Shown: one piece after another, positions 27,300 through 36,807 of the stretch
Layout: each line of letters opens with the position of its first letter
How positions within the stretch are numbered: the first letter of the stretch is position 1
Source: Dictyobacter formicarum
GTDB taxonomy: Bacteria; Chloroflexota; Ktedonobacteria; Ktedonobacterales; Ktedonobacteraceae
DNA length: 64,000 bases
Direction of reading: 5' to 3'
NCBI RefSeq assembly: GCF_016587435.1
Contig: NZ_BNJJ01000014.1
Span: 62,001-126,000 of the forward strand
Position numbers and translations under genes: made by a program
The notes under the pieces: model-generated
What the model saw: the letters and a program-made list of their open reading frames with translations, nothing else
Databases searched by the model: none
Told to the model about the DNA's origin: nothing

Positions 27300-28107
27300 G
27301 GATCATCATCCCCCTCATCTCTCAGTAACACATGCCGTAAAAGCATTTTGATGCCATTATAAAGCATTTGGAAATGCCGCTACGAGCGACTAGCTTTGTC
27401 GCCATAGGCAAGCTGTGCGGAAGCAATGTCAAGCCTCCCAGGCGGTTCTGCTCATCCAAATGTATGGCAATGCCATCAAAAGGCAACTGTGAACGTTATT
27501 CACTCCAATGTCATTTAATTGTATGAGTGCAGCCGTCCAGAATATGTATTTTGCCCCTACCACTGGTATCGCTACGACTGCTGATAAGTGGCGACATAAC
27601 TAGCTGCGATCATGTGGCATATACGAATGCTCTTTATAGTATGGCATACAGCGGTGGCGCCTGCCCATGATAGGAATAACACAAAGGGATGAGCCGCCCC
27701 GCGTAGATAAATGTATTATAACATCCCATGATGGTATGTGTATGTTCGGTGCTCATTTTTTTAAATGAATAGGACTATGTTCTGTGAAGTTTGCTGGCCT
27801 GTGCTATTACGTGCCGCCCTATACATATATCTTATCTCGTCGATATGAGCTGTCAGCACTAGTTCACCTGAGTTTTGCTACTAACATCCTCTTTTCTTCC
27901 GCTGTTGAGGAATATTATTTAGGTGGGATATGTACGATAGAAATGACTGGCTAACATACCTTACCCGAAATAGCGCCGCTGCCATGTGCCGCTACGTCAG
28001 CGATCGATCTATCGTATATGTTGCGCTCGCGTTTACAAGTGCATTCAACATGCGCTATACTAGCGTGGAAATGTCTGCGTTTTGGTTGTGTCTGGAGGAA
28101 ATCTTTC
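27300..28107. other. Gene-free region with dnaN promoter
   Basis: About 800 bases between the divergent response regulator and dnaN. No supported gene. A good sigma-70-type promoter lies near the right end (separate entry). No DnaA boxes were seen here. Confidence 0.5.
28032..28061 (+). promoter_or_regulatory. Probable dnaN promoter
   Basis: TTTACA at 28032-28037 and TATACT at 28056-28061 with an 18-base spacer, about 45 bases before the dnaN start. Confidence 0.6.
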
Positions 28108-29247
28108 GTGAAAATCACATGTAAGCAACAGGATTTGAGTCGTGGCCTCTCTATTGTGAGCCATGCTGTCTCAAGCCGGAGTACGCTTCCGATCCTGGCA
28201 AATATTTTAGTGTCAACTGACCAGGGGCGTTTGAAGCTCTCGGCTACCAACCTCGAGATTGGTATTAACTGCTTGATTGATGCCGAAATCGTAGAAGATG
28301 GTTCAACTACGGTGCCGGCCAAGACTTTTACCGATCTGGTCAATAGTTTGCGTCCGGGCCAGGTAGAGTTGACCGTCGCTGAAGAGTCTCATGATGTCAA
28401 TGTGAAGAGCACTGGTAGTAATGCCAATATTAAGGGCATGGACCCGTCAGAGTTCCCGCTGATTCCAAGTGCAGAAGGCGATGAGGAGCCCATTATCCTG
28501 GATGCGGGCATGTTGAAGGATATGATCGCCCAGGTGGTCTTTGCAGCGGCCGACGATGACTCGCGCCCCGTTCTTACGGGCGTGCTGGTTGAGGTGGCCA
28601 ATGAACAGGTTTCGTTCGCGGCGGCCGATGCCTTCCGCCTCGCGCTGCGTGTAGCTCCTCTGGCTGGTCACACGGCCAGTCACAGCAGTATTTTGATCCC
28701 GGCGCGTACCTTGAGCGAGCTGGCTCGTATTCTGCCCTCTGATGGAGCGGTCCAGATGGTGGTGACTCCGAACCGTAGCCAGGTGCTCTTTCATACCGAG
28801 CATATCGACCTGGTCTCGCGTTTGATCGAGGGAACGTTCCCCAATATTAAGGCGGCTATTCCAAAGGAACATACGACGCGTGCCGTTGTTGAGACCAAAG
28901 AGTTCGCGGCTGCCGTCAAGACAGTGACACCGTTTGCGCGCGATAGTTCCAATATTACCCGTATCAAGATTGCCAGCGGCGGTGCGCAAGATGGTGGCGC
29001 CGGTTCTCTGACCCTGGAAGCGACCGCGGAAGATGTTGGCAACAATGTGACCACCATCAATGCGGCCGTAGATGGCCCTGAGCAGGAGATCATTTTCAAT
29101 GTCAAATACCTGGGCGATGTGCTGGCAATCCTGGATACGCCCGAGGTAGCCCTGGAAGTGACATCGCCTGCTCGTCCTGGCGTTGTAAAGCCAGTGAGTG
29201 CAGCTGAATATACGTATGTTATCATGCCAATGAGCACAAATCGCTAA
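28108..29247 (+). CDS. dnaN: DNA polymerase III sliding clamp (beta subunit)
   Basis: 379 residues, three-domain ring clamp. GTG 28108 follows GGAGGAA with eight bases spacing, and the protein then begins VKITCKQQDLSRGLSIV as in the family (an upstream frame is not protein-like). Recognisable segments are SSRSTLPILANIL, PAKTFTDLVNSL and, at the end, YTYVIMPM, the hydrophobic-pocket strand. Followed by a terminator and recF. Confidence 0.96.
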   Translation: MKITCKQQDLSRGLSIVSHAVSSRSTLPILANILVSTDQGRLKLSATNLEIGINCLIDAEIVEDGSTTVPAKTFTDLVNSLRPGQVELTVAEESHDVNVKSTGSNANIKGMDPSEFPLIPSAEGDEEPIILDAGMLKDMIAQVVFAAADDDSRPVLTGVLVEVANEQVSFAAADAFRLALRVAPLAGHTASHSSILIPARTLSELARILPSDGAVQMVVTPNRSQVLFHTEHIDLVSRLIEGTFPNIKAAIPKEHTTRAVVETKEFAAAVKTVTPFARDSSNITRIKIASGGAQDGGAGSLTLEATAEDVGNNVTTINAAVDGPEQEIIFNVKYLGDVLAILDTPEVALEVTSPARPGVVKPVSAAEYTYVIMPMSTNR

Positions 29248-29288
29248 CATTTTTCCACATCTGCCAGGCTGATAAGAATGGAAATAGT

Positions 29289-29317
29289 AGGGCGAGGTTG
29301 TCCTCGCCCTGTTTTTA
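29289..29317 (+). terminator. Terminator after dnaN
   Basis: AGGGCGAGG-TTGT-CCTCGCCCT followed by GTTTTTA. Confidence 0.85.
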
Positions 29318-29349
29318 TATTGCTAGTGTAGATCTTCACGGATGGGTGC

Positions 29350-30543
29350 ATGTATCTTTCTCGCCTCACATTATCGGATTTTCGGAATTATCAACAGCTG
29401 GAATTGCCATTAGGCCCGGGTGTGTTTCTCTTTCATGGAGATAATGCTCAGGGGAAGACAAATCTGCTTGAAGCAGTGAGTATGCTGGCGACGGCGACCT
29501 CTTTTCATGCCTCCAGTGATCGTGAAGTTGTGAGCTGGTCGGCTCCCGATCATGTGGCACGCCTGGATGGCACGGTGCGGAGGCGGGAGGATAGCATTCA
29601 ACTTGAGGTGCTGGTCCTGGACCCGACTCCCCCTACTTTTGCGCCTTCCTCGGGTGTTACTGTGAGTCCGCGTAGCATTGAGTTGCCCGCCCATGCGCCT
29701 CGGAAACGCTATAAAGTGAATGGAGTACCGAAACGGACCATTGATTTGATCGGGCAGATGAAGGTGGTGCTGTTCGCACCTTCGGATCTGCATCTGGTGG
29801 ATGGTGGCCCCGAAGAGCGGCGGCGCTTTCTGGATCGGGCGCTGTGCCAGGTGCAGCCACGCTATAGCGTGGCGCTGGTCAAATATCGTAAGGTGGTGGC
29901 CCAGCGCTCGGCACTGCTGAAGCGTATTCGTGAGAATCAAGAAGATCCGACGATGCTCAATTATCTGGATGAGCAATTGATTCAACTTGCCAATCAGATT
30001 ATTTATGAGCGCAGGCGCATGGTTGACGCGCTGAATGAGCAGGCCAATCAATTCCAGCACACCATCAGCGGCGGACGTGAACAATTGCAGATTGTCTATC
30101 GGCCCTCTTTTAAGGTTGATTCCAGTTGGAGTTTGAGCGAGGCACCCCAACAGTATCAAGCACAACTGCGTGAAACGCGCAAAAAAGAGATTATGCAGGG
30201 CGTCTGCCTGCGTGGTCCCCATCGTGATGACCTGGAGTTCCTGGTCAACGGCGTGAATATGCTGTCCTATGGTTCGCGGGGACAGCAGCGGACGGCGGCC
30301 CTGGCGGCAAAACTGGCCGAGCTGACTTTTATGCATACCAGTACCGGCGATCAGCCCATCCTTTTGCTAGATGATGTGTTCAGCGAACTGGATGCCTCGC
30401 GTCGTGAATATCTGCTTTATCAGGTGGCTCAGTATGAGCAGGTCATGTTGACCTCAACTGACCTGGATGGTTTTCCCACCGATATGTTGCAGCGTTCTCA
30501 TCGCTACCGGGTATCTGGCGGTGAGATACGCAGCGAAGAATAG
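29350..30543 (+). CDS. recF: DNA replication and repair protein RecF
   Basis: 397 residues, SMC-like ATPase that loads RecA at gaps. YLSRLTLSDFRNY start, Walker A GDNAQGKTN, KRYKVNG, LVDGGPEERRRFLDRALCQ, CLRGPHRDDLEF, signature SRGQQRTAALA, and Walker B/D-loop LLLDDVFSELD. Downstream of dnaN as in many bacteria, but separated from it by a terminator. gyrB does not follow. Confidence 0.95.
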   Translation: MYLSRLTLSDFRNYQQLELPLGPGVFLFHGDNAQGKTNLLEAVSMLATATSFHASSDREVVSWSAPDHVARLDGTVRRREDSIQLEVLVLDPTPPTFAPSSGVTVSPRSIELPAHAPRKRYKVNGVPKRTIDLIGQMKVVLFAPSDLHLVDGGPEERRRFLDRALCQVQPRYSVALVKYRKVVAQRSALLKRIRENQEDPTMLNYLDEQLIQLANQIIYERRRMVDALNEQANQFQHTISGGREQLQIVYRPSFKVDSSWSLSEAPQQYQAQLRETRKKEIMQGVCLRGPHRDDLEFLVNGVNMLSYGSRGQQRTAALAAKLAELTFMHTSTGDQPILLLDDVFSELDASRREYLLYQVAQYEQVMLTSTDLDGFPTDMLQRSHRYRVSGGEIRSEE

Positions 30544-30577
30544 GGTTTGTCCGCACTGTCCTATCGGCGGTCCGAGG

Positions 30578-32125
30578 CTATGGCTTGTTTCCTGCGCTTT
30601 TGCTCTGGAGCGCGAGCCAGCTTTGCTGCATCCTGGCTACCTCTGCGTCTCCGGGCGGTACATGGCTGTAGCGTGCGGCTGTATATATCTCCGTTACCGC
30701 CCGCACTTCCGGCTCAAAAGCCGGCAGGGGTTGAGCCAGTCGCTGTTGAAATTCCCCAGGCGTCTCCGCATGTTGTCGCCGATAACCCTGACTGGCCGCC
30801 CATTGTAGAAAGGCGCGATAGATCGCACGCACATCCCGCAGAACAGGCGTCTCATCCTCTTCAATCCGTTGTTCCCCGATATGTACGGGCTGCTCGTCTT
30901 TATGGCGGTTAAGGCGTTGCCATAAGTGTTTTAGCAGACCTGTAATTTGTTGCCAGAACAGCTCCCAGGACCACAGGCTTTCATGCAGGTCAAGTGAAAG
31001 TTTGCCAGCTTTGCGTTTGCGCAGCAGGACCACGATGAGGAGGATCACGGCGGTTAGAAGCGCAATCAGCAGAGCAATGAAAATCAAGCCCGCTATCGTT
31101 TGTATGCCTGGAGGGACTGGTGTTCCCGATTTTTGATGTAGACCCTGCGGTGGGGTGAGCCTGTTTAACTTGGGTTGGGCAAATTTAAACCTGGGATCCA
31201 GCGGAATCCAGGAAATCAAGAATGCCATTACCCAGGCAATGGCGTAGGTCGCTCCATCGTAGATCTTACCCAGCGGTGACAAAAATTGCTGGACCGCGGC
31301 CAGCAGGCCTGGATTGATAGTGAGTCCCAGGATTAAGCCAACAACCGCCAGCATAAGGCAGATCATACTTACCGTAGACAGGATCAGTCTATCCTGCATA
31401 AATTTGCTGCCCTGCAGGCCGGTGAGATGATACTGGCGTGTAAAAATAGCATGAGATAGAGCTCTGGTCAGCAGTGCTAAAGAGAAGAAGAGCAGCACTA
31501 GCAGAAGCAGGTAGGCCTGGTCGTTGGCGCCTGCAGGCGGTATGAGACAGACACCCACAAAGATAATACTGCCGATGATAATACTCTTCAGCGTTTCGCT
31601 GGGCTCCAATACATAGCGCGCAGCCCGAATGCCGCGATAGCAAAGCGTATACGAAATGATGATGATCGCAATGATTGCAAAGGCGGTTTGATTGAAGAGC
31701 AAGAAATCAGTGAGAAGAGCCATCAGCCAGGCTGGATTCCATAGCGCGTTCGTTCCTGCATAGAATGTGCCCCATACTGCGCATAGGACGCTAATGGCTT
31801 GAATAACAAACGCCAGGTTGCCTGTATGGGTACGTGCCGCCTTTTTGCCATCGTTCTTCAGAGCTTGATCTGGTAAGACCAGCGCGCACCAGGTTGAGGT
31901 AATCATCAACAAAAATGGTCCCCAGAGCGGAGTAAAAGGCTGATCCAGCCCTAGAAAATGGACGCGTGCCAGTCCGATGAGCACGGCGCCCATCCAGCAG
32001 GATTCTAACGCTGCATAGGATAGTGGAAGTAACTGTTCGCCCCAGCTCATTATACCGGCCAGGCTACGAGGCGGTGGACCCCATGGGTCTTTATCTGTCC
32101 GATCATTTTGCGGCACCTGCGGCAT
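30578..32125 (-). CDS. Multi-pass membrane protein with DUF4129 domain
   Basis: About 515 residues. ATG 32125 is preferred (GGGAG nine bases upstream); ATG 32158 would add 11. About ten hydrophobic helices fill the first 350 residues, followed by another near residue 380 and a cytoplasmic C-terminal domain. That domain carries the DUF4129 pattern (VRAIYRAFLQWAASQGY, TPGEFQQRL, VTEIYTAARYS), often found next to or fused with transglutaminase-like proteins. Function unknown. It converges on recF, and its upstream region holds the DnaA boxes. Confidence 0.8.
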   Translation of the reverse strand: MPQVPQNDRTDKDPWGPPPRSLAGIMSWGEQLLPLSYAALESCWMGAVLIGLARVHFLGLDQPFTPLWGPFLLMITSTWCALVLPDQALKNDGKKAARTHTGNLAFVIQAISVLCAVWGTFYAGTNALWNPAWLMALLTDFLLFNQTAFAIIAIIIISYTLCYRGIRAARYVLEPSETLKSIIIGSIIFVGVCLIPPAGANDQAYLLLLVLLFFSLALLTRALSHAIFTRQYHLTGLQGSKFMQDRLILSTVSMICLMLAVVGLILGLTINPGLLAAVQQFLSPLGKIYDGATYAIAWVMAFLISWIPLDPRFKFAQPKLNRLTPPQGLHQKSGTPVPPGIQTIAGLIFIALLIALLTAVILLIVVLLRKRKAGKLSLDLHESLWSWELFWQQITGLLKHLWQRLNRHKDEQPVHIGEQRIEEDETPVLRDVRAIYRAFLQWAASQGYRRQHAETPGEFQQRLAQPLPAFEPEVRAVTEIYTAARYSHVPPGDAEVARMQQSWLALQSKSAGNKP

Positions 32126-32440
32126 ACTATCCATCTCCCGGAACCTTTCTCTCGCCATCTAACTCTGTTGGACAGAGCCAGGCTATTGATCATGCTGCTG
32201 GCTAAATTGTAAGCGTCTCAAAAAACATTGTCAATGTGTTCTACACTTTTATCAACTGTGGCACAGTAATCTGCCTGTTATGCCAGCTTCAGACGCTCTT
32301 CCCCGTTTGCATGCCTCATTGCTGTAAGAACAGAGATCTTATAGCCTCCTTTGCGCACATATGTTAACCCATTATTATTCTGGCTGGTAAGTGTGGAAAA
32401 CTCCTCATCTGTCCGATGATTTGTTCTGTGAATTGTTCGA

Positions 32441-32495
32441 CTTATCCACATTCTCTGATACTTATCCACACTTATCCACAGAGAATGTGGATAAG
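32441..32495. other. DnaA-box cluster, candidate origin of replication (oriC)
   Basis: Four perfect TTATCCACA boxes in 53 bases: plus strand at 32442-32450, 32462-32470 and 32472-32480, minus strand at 32486-32494. The outer boxes are part of a perfect 17-base inverted repeat (CTTATCCACATTCTCTG at 32441-32457 and complement at 32479-32495), with the two other boxes between or overlapping its right arm. It lies in a 390-base gap between divergent-from-nothing minus-strand genes and 2 kb from recF/dnaN. AT-rich flanks on both sides could unwind. The function is inferred from box density. Confidence 0.7.
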
Positions 32496-32517
32496 TCAAT
32501 AGATTTCGCTATAAGTA

Positions 32518-32901
32518 CTATCTCCCGGGGATAGGTGGGTGCGAAGCGTAGTCTTGTAGATGGCGATGCGCTCTTGTAGCCGGGCCCCGATCAGCAGTTT
32601 TCATGTCGCGCACAGAGCGTAGGAAACGGTGTTGTTGATTCTCAGATGGTAGCTTAATTGTCACCTGCTCAAAAAGGAGCGGATCTGTATCCTGTAGTTG
32701 AACAGCCATGGGTGGCGCGAAGAAAGTGCCTACCTTTATACCACAGTACGCGCAGAAACAGGCATCGACTGGAATAATATGACTGCAGGAGGTGCAGGTA
32801 ACCGTCTGTGACCAGTTTTGAGCGTCGATTCTGGCTTCGAACATATTATAGAGGATATGAGCGATGCGATATTTGATGCGTTGCCTTAGTGTCGAAAACA
32901 T
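32518..32901 (-). CDS. Zinc-ribbon protein of unknown function
   Basis: 127 residues. A helical N-terminal region (about 35 residues) precedes a four-cysteine zinc ribbon, CTSC...CAYC at about residues 36-55. The remainder is polar, with no recognised fold. No signal peptide. It is the gene next to the DnaA-box cluster. The function cannot be assigned. Confidence 0.7.
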   Translation of the reverse strand: MFSTLRQRIKYRIAHILYNMFEARIDAQNWSQTVTCTSCSHIIPVDACFCAYCGIKVGTFFAPPMAVQLQDTDPLLFEQVTIKLPSENQQHRFLRSVRDMKTADRGPATRAHRHLQDYASHPPIPGR

Positions 32902-33056
32902 AACCCAACCTTTCTCACTTCAACATCCATACGACACATACAAGTATCTGTAGTTTAAATTGAATAATGTAAGTATGTCAATGCTAAAAAGTTAATAAAG
33001 CATAAAATATTTTGGTGGCAATACGTTCTCTTTCGGGTGTCCGCAGGCGCGTAGTG

Positions 33057-34304
33057 TCAGGGGCCGAAGGCGCGTAGAGGAGGGTTTTCAAACACGCGCA
33101 CGGCTTCTTGATAGAGGCTTGCCGGTGGAATGCTATCGATGATGTCGGTTTTACCCCAGATGACGGCGGCCTCGATCTGCTGATCGCTGTAGGGATTAGG
33201 ATCGAGAGTAACGCCATGATGCCAGAAGGTGGACGACCAGATAATGCGGGCGTAAATATTGCCTGGCAGGAAAGGAACAATGGTTGGAATGTGCAGGGCC
33301 CCCGAGATATGCCCGGGCCCTGTGTCATCTGAGAGGGCCAGTGTAGCGTGGCTGCTCAGAATAGCCAGATCGCGCAGGGTTTCTGTGCTGTAGAAATGGA
33401 CATGGGCGTTATCCTGCACGCCACTGAAATGCTGGAGCCAATCGATCATATCAGCCTTTTTAAAGCCCTCTGGTAGATTCTCATCTGGCCCACAGGCCAG
33501 TACAAAGCTGATTTTTTTGCCAGGCATGTTGTGCGCGGCATACTCACAGAGCATCTGCATAACTTCATCCCATAGCTCATAGCATTTTGCCAGCACGACC
33601 GACTGAAAAAAGCAGACGATAAGGATGGAATCGGAGGCGAGCGAGATGCTGTGCTGGATCTGCTGGTAGCGTTGTTCGTCTGCTGATGTGAGTCGGATGC
33701 AGGGCTGTGTCGTCGATCCTGTCAGCGTGGAGGTTGGTAGAGCAAAGAGCTCGCAGAGAAAATCAGCATAGCGCCGCTCCGGTCCACGCCAGGCATAGTA
33801 GCGAATGCCCACCCGAAAGAGGTTGTCCAGCACCGTGAGCGTGCCAGCCGTGGTAGATCGTTGTGTATGGGTTGGCATGTTATCATGGGCGCCATGGAAA
33901 TCCAGCACCAGCGTTTCTTGATCCGCGTCTGTCGCGGAGCGCATAGAGATGAGATCGTCAGCAGTCAATGGCGTTTCCATCAACTGCATACTGATTTCTG
34001 GCCAGTATGCCTGCTGATAGCTGCTGATATCGAAGAGTGTAACTGAGCTTTGATCTATCAAGATCTGGACGGGGATGTTTTCTTTGTGCAGAGAGAGCAG
34101 CATCTGTAATGTCCCTTCGAGCAAGGCTGTGCCCACCACGCATTCTCCCAGGCGGCCCGCCTTGCCGCCTAATAAGATAATAATGCTGCTGGCCTGGCGT
34201 AGCGCCCGCTGGTTGGCCTGCAAGCTCAGCTTTTCTTGAGAAGATAGGACATAGTTGGGATTGCGGGCCAGCTTGCTTATAAAAGCGAGATCGTATACTT
34301 CCAT
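33057..34304 (-). CDS. GT9-like (heptosyltransferase-type) glycosyltransferase
   Basis: About 415 residues; ATG 34304 is preferred over a GTG at 34325. The first domain has LLGGKAGRLGECVVGTALLEG, the second ends with the GT9 hallmark ALSDDTGPGHISGALHIPTIVPF. ADP-heptose transferases of this family build LPS cores, but Chloroflexota of this type lack LPS, so the sugar and acceptor here must differ. The last ten codons (PLRAFGP and stop) lie in a repeat sequence related to the hairpin element at 53606-53700, so the C-terminus may have been replaced by repeat insertion. Confidence 0.8.
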   Translation of the reverse strand: MEVYDLAFISKLARNPNYVLSSQEKLSLQANQRALRQASSIIILLGGKAGRLGECVVGTALLEGTLQMLLSLHKENIPVQILIDQSSVTLFDISSYQQAYWPEISMQLMETPLTADDLISMRSATDADQETLVLDFHGAHDNMPTHTQRSTTAGTLTVLDNLFRVGIRYYAWRGPERRYADFLCELFALPTSTLTGSTTQPCIRLTSADEQRYQQIQHSISLASDSILIVCFFQSVVLAKCYELWDEVMQMLCEYAAHNMPGKKISFVLACGPDENLPEGFKKADMIDWLQHFSGVQDNAHVHFYSTETLRDLAILSSHATLALSDDTGPGHISGALHIPTIVPFLPGNIYARIIWSSTFWHHGVTLDPNPYSDQQIEAAVIWGKTDIIDSIPPASLYQEAVRVFENPPLRAFGP

Positions 34305-34386
34305 CTGCACTGACCTATTCTGCACATAGATTGCCTGTTGATCGACCTTTAATCGCGGTTCAGTGTACAGAATGGGTCAGGCTGTG

Positions 34387-35289
34387 TCAAGCGTTGATTT
34401 GATAGTTATTGTCTGCCTGCTGACGTAAGACCCTGATGAAGTCGCGGCTGGCTGCCGGGAGAGCGTGGTTGCGGCTGAGGCGCACCAGGGCACTTTCGCG
34501 ATAACTGGGCGTAATATCCTGCACGCCAATCTCGACTACCTGTCCGCTGGCCAACTCTTCTGCTATGGCGGAGCGCGTAATAAAGGCTGCCCCGATGCCC
34601 TGCCGCAATAATTCACGCGCCGTATGCACTGGCAGCTCCATTGTACGTTCGGGATGGGGATGAATATGGGTCAGGACCTCGCTGAGCGCGAAGCCTTTTT
34701 GGACCAGCAATAGAGGAGCAGCATGGATATGAATATCCTCAGCCTGCACATAGGATTGCTGTGCCAGTGGATGTTGGGGTGGGGCGACAAAGATCAGCGG
34801 TTCTCTGAAGCGTAACAGAGTTGTGAGATCAGGATTTAAAAACGGCCAGCCGATCAGGCCCAGGCGTGCAACTCCATCATACAGCATTTGCTCAACCTGC
34901 TGGCTATGCCCGGTGCGCACAAATATTTCAACCTCGGGATGGCTGTGGTGAAATTCTGCGATAGTTGCAGCCAGGAAGCCACCGCTAAACGACTCCAAGG
35001 TGCCAATGGTTACGCGGCCACGCTTGCCTTCCTGGGTCAGCTGGGCCACCTCTCTACCCTCAGCCAGGATTTCCAGTGCCCGTCGGGCATAGGGTAGAAA
35101 GCTCTCGCCCCGCTCGGTGAGCGCCACTTTCCGTCCGCCGCGCACAAAGAGCGCACCGCCCACCTCTTCCTCCAGGGTTTGAATGCGTGTGCTCATAGTT
35201 GGCTGCGACAGATTCAAGATGCGGGCGGCCTGACTAAAACTGCCTTCGCGCACAATGTGTTCAAATGTCAATAATTGCTCAGTATCCAT
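34387..35289 (-). CDS. LysR-family transcriptional regulator
   Basis: About 300 residues. ATG 35289 has AAGGTGG just upstream and gives the standard LysR start (MDTEQLLTFEHIVREG). The HTH is FSQAARILNLSQPTMSTRIQTLEEEVG; the rest is the two-lobed effector-binding domain. Divergent from an MFS transporter across a gap of about 180 bases, which it probably controls. Effector unknown. Confidence 0.93.
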   Translation of the reverse strand: MDTEQLLTFEHIVREGSFSQAARILNLSQPTMSTRIQTLEEEVGGALFVRGGRKVALTERGESFLPYARRALEILAEGREVAQLTQEGKRGRVTIGTLESFSGGFLAATIAEFHHSHPEVEIFVRTGHSQQVEQMLYDGVARLGLIGWPFLNPDLTTLLRFREPLIFVAPPQHPLAQQSYVQAEDIHIHAAPLLLVQKGFALSEVLTHIHPHPERTMELPVHTARELLRQGIGAAFITRSAIAEELASGQVVEIGVQDITPSYRESALVRLSRNHALPAASRDFIRVLRQQADNNYQINA

Positions 35290-35472
35290 GATCCACCTTT
35301 TGTGTCGCTCCTTCCAGGGGCGACACACTTCTACATACACAGAAATGCGTACGCTCTATATCAGCTATTAAAAAATCTAATAACAAGTATAGGTAATATT
35401 GGATTGGATTATAGCATAACTTCCTCTATACTTTTCTCATGAGCTTTTTCGAGAGGGAGGAAAACGGAGCAT

Positions 35473-36717
35473 ATGGGGTTTTTGATGGCCTTGCGTCGTC
35501 CATCAATAGCCTGGCTTTGGGTGAGTCAGGTATTATCTTCGATGGGGGACTATCTTTATAACCTGGCGGTGATCTGGATAGCTGTGCGGGCGGCTGGTAG
35601 TAGCGCGGGTATTGTAGCGGCGGCTTCGGCAAGTTCTCAGCTAATATTTGGTTTGTTGGGAGGCGTATATGCCGATCGCTGGGACCGCCGTACAGTGATG
35701 GTAGTAGTTGATATCATACGGGCTGGTACAGTGGGCGTGCTGACGATCCTGGCGCTTTCTGGCGCTATTCAGTTCTGGGAACTGGTGGCGGCTGCTATTG
35801 TAATTGGGAGCCTGGGATCATTATTTGATCCTGCCTTACAGGCAAGCTTGCCTGCTCTGGCTGGCGATGTGCCAACCTTGCAGGCCACCAATGGTTTGAT
35901 GGATGTGACCGCTCGTCTAGCCAGGGCACTTGGACCCAGCATGGCCGGGTTGCTGGTTCTCTTTATGCCACTGTCTCAATTCTTTACCCTGGATGCAGTC
36001 AGCTATGTCATTTCAGCGCTGGCTATCTTATCGTTAGGACGACATGTAGTCTGGAAGGATAAAGATCGCTTACCGGTGGACGCTGGCATTAAAGGTATCT
36101 GGAGTGATATTCGGGGCGCTATCACACTCGTCGGCCAGCATCGACCGTTGAGCTGGGCCATCTCCTTAAATGGTGTGATGAATCTGGCCTGGAGCGCTAG
36201 TTTTGTCATCGGTGTACCACTACTGGTAAACCAGGTCTTGAAGAGTAACGTGGGTGCGCTCGGCCTGATTATCGGCGCCTATGGGATTGGCAATGTCGTG
36301 AGCAATCTGGTGATGGGAAGTATCTGTATCAGACGGCCGATTCCAATCATTTTCGTGGGCAAAATTATTGTTGGGCTGGGTTTCCTGGTACTGGCCTGGG
36401 CCAATTCCCTGCCATTGGCTATCCTGGCATCTGCCTTCGCCGCTATTGGTGGCCCGATGGGAGACATCACCATGTTAACTATCATGCAAACCGAGCTCCC
36501 AGTGGGCCAACTGGGGAAAGTCTATAGTCTACGCATGGTGCTGGCCAACGTTGGGGCATCCCTGGGACTACTTGGTGCCGTACCTATGTTCGCGCATATC
36601 TCTGTGATGGCTGGCATCAGCGCCTGCGCTGTGATTATGATCGTCCTCGGTATGGCTGGCCTGCTGCGCTTTGGCTTATTCTATCAGCATCCGCATCCGC
36701 TTGAATCAGGCACGTAG
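35473..36717 (+). CDS. MFS transporter
   Basis: 414 residues, twelve helices. The A-motif-like loop GGVYADRWDRRTVMVVVD marks the 2-3 loop, and the start (LRRPSIAWLWVSQVLSSMGDYLY) is typical of the MFS-3/enterobactin-exporter-like group. GAGAGGGAGGAAAACGGAG lies upstream. Paired with the LysR regulator. Substrate unknown. A GTAGGTTCGGGCCTTGC repeat immediately follows its stop. Confidence 0.9.
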   Translation: MGFLMALRRPSIAWLWVSQVLSSMGDYLYNLAVIWIAVRAAGSSAGIVAAASASSQLIFGLLGGVYADRWDRRTVMVVVDIIRAGTVGVLTILALSGAIQFWELVAAAIVIGSLGSLFDPALQASLPALAGDVPTLQATNGLMDVTARLARALGPSMAGLLVLFMPLSQFFTLDAVSYVISALAILSLGRHVVWKDKDRLPVDAGIKGIWSDIRGAITLVGQHRPLSWAISLNGVMNLAWSASFVIGVPLLVNQVLKSNVGALGLIIGAYGIGNVVSNLVMGSICIRRPIPIIFVGKIIVGLGFLVLAWANSLPLAILASAFAAIGGPMGDITMLTIMQTELPVGQLGKVYSLRMVLANVGASLGLLGAVPMFAHISVMAGISACAVIMIVLGMAGLLRFGLFYQHPHPLESGT

Positions 36718-36751
36718 GTTCGGGCCTTGCATCCAATTTCTAAAAAACAGA

Positions 36752-36789
36752 GAAGCAGCTGGACATTCGTACGAACATCCAGCTGCTTC
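36752..36789 (-). terminator. Terminator after superoxide dismutase
   Basis: GAAGCAGCTGGA and TCCAGCTGCTTC arms around an inner TTCGTACGAA palindrome. Reading leftward it is followed by TCTGTTTTTTAG, so it mainly serves the minus-strand gene. Confidence 0.8.
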
Positions 36790-36807
36790 AGCTATGCCTA
36801 TATAGTA

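Noticed and set aside
27930..28124. 64-aa frame upstream of dnaN
   Set aside because: It overlaps the dnaN promoter and start; no ribosome site.
32278..32499. 73-aa minus-strand frame across the DnaA boxes
   Set aside because: Its codons come from the TTATCCACA repeats; no ribosome site or domain.
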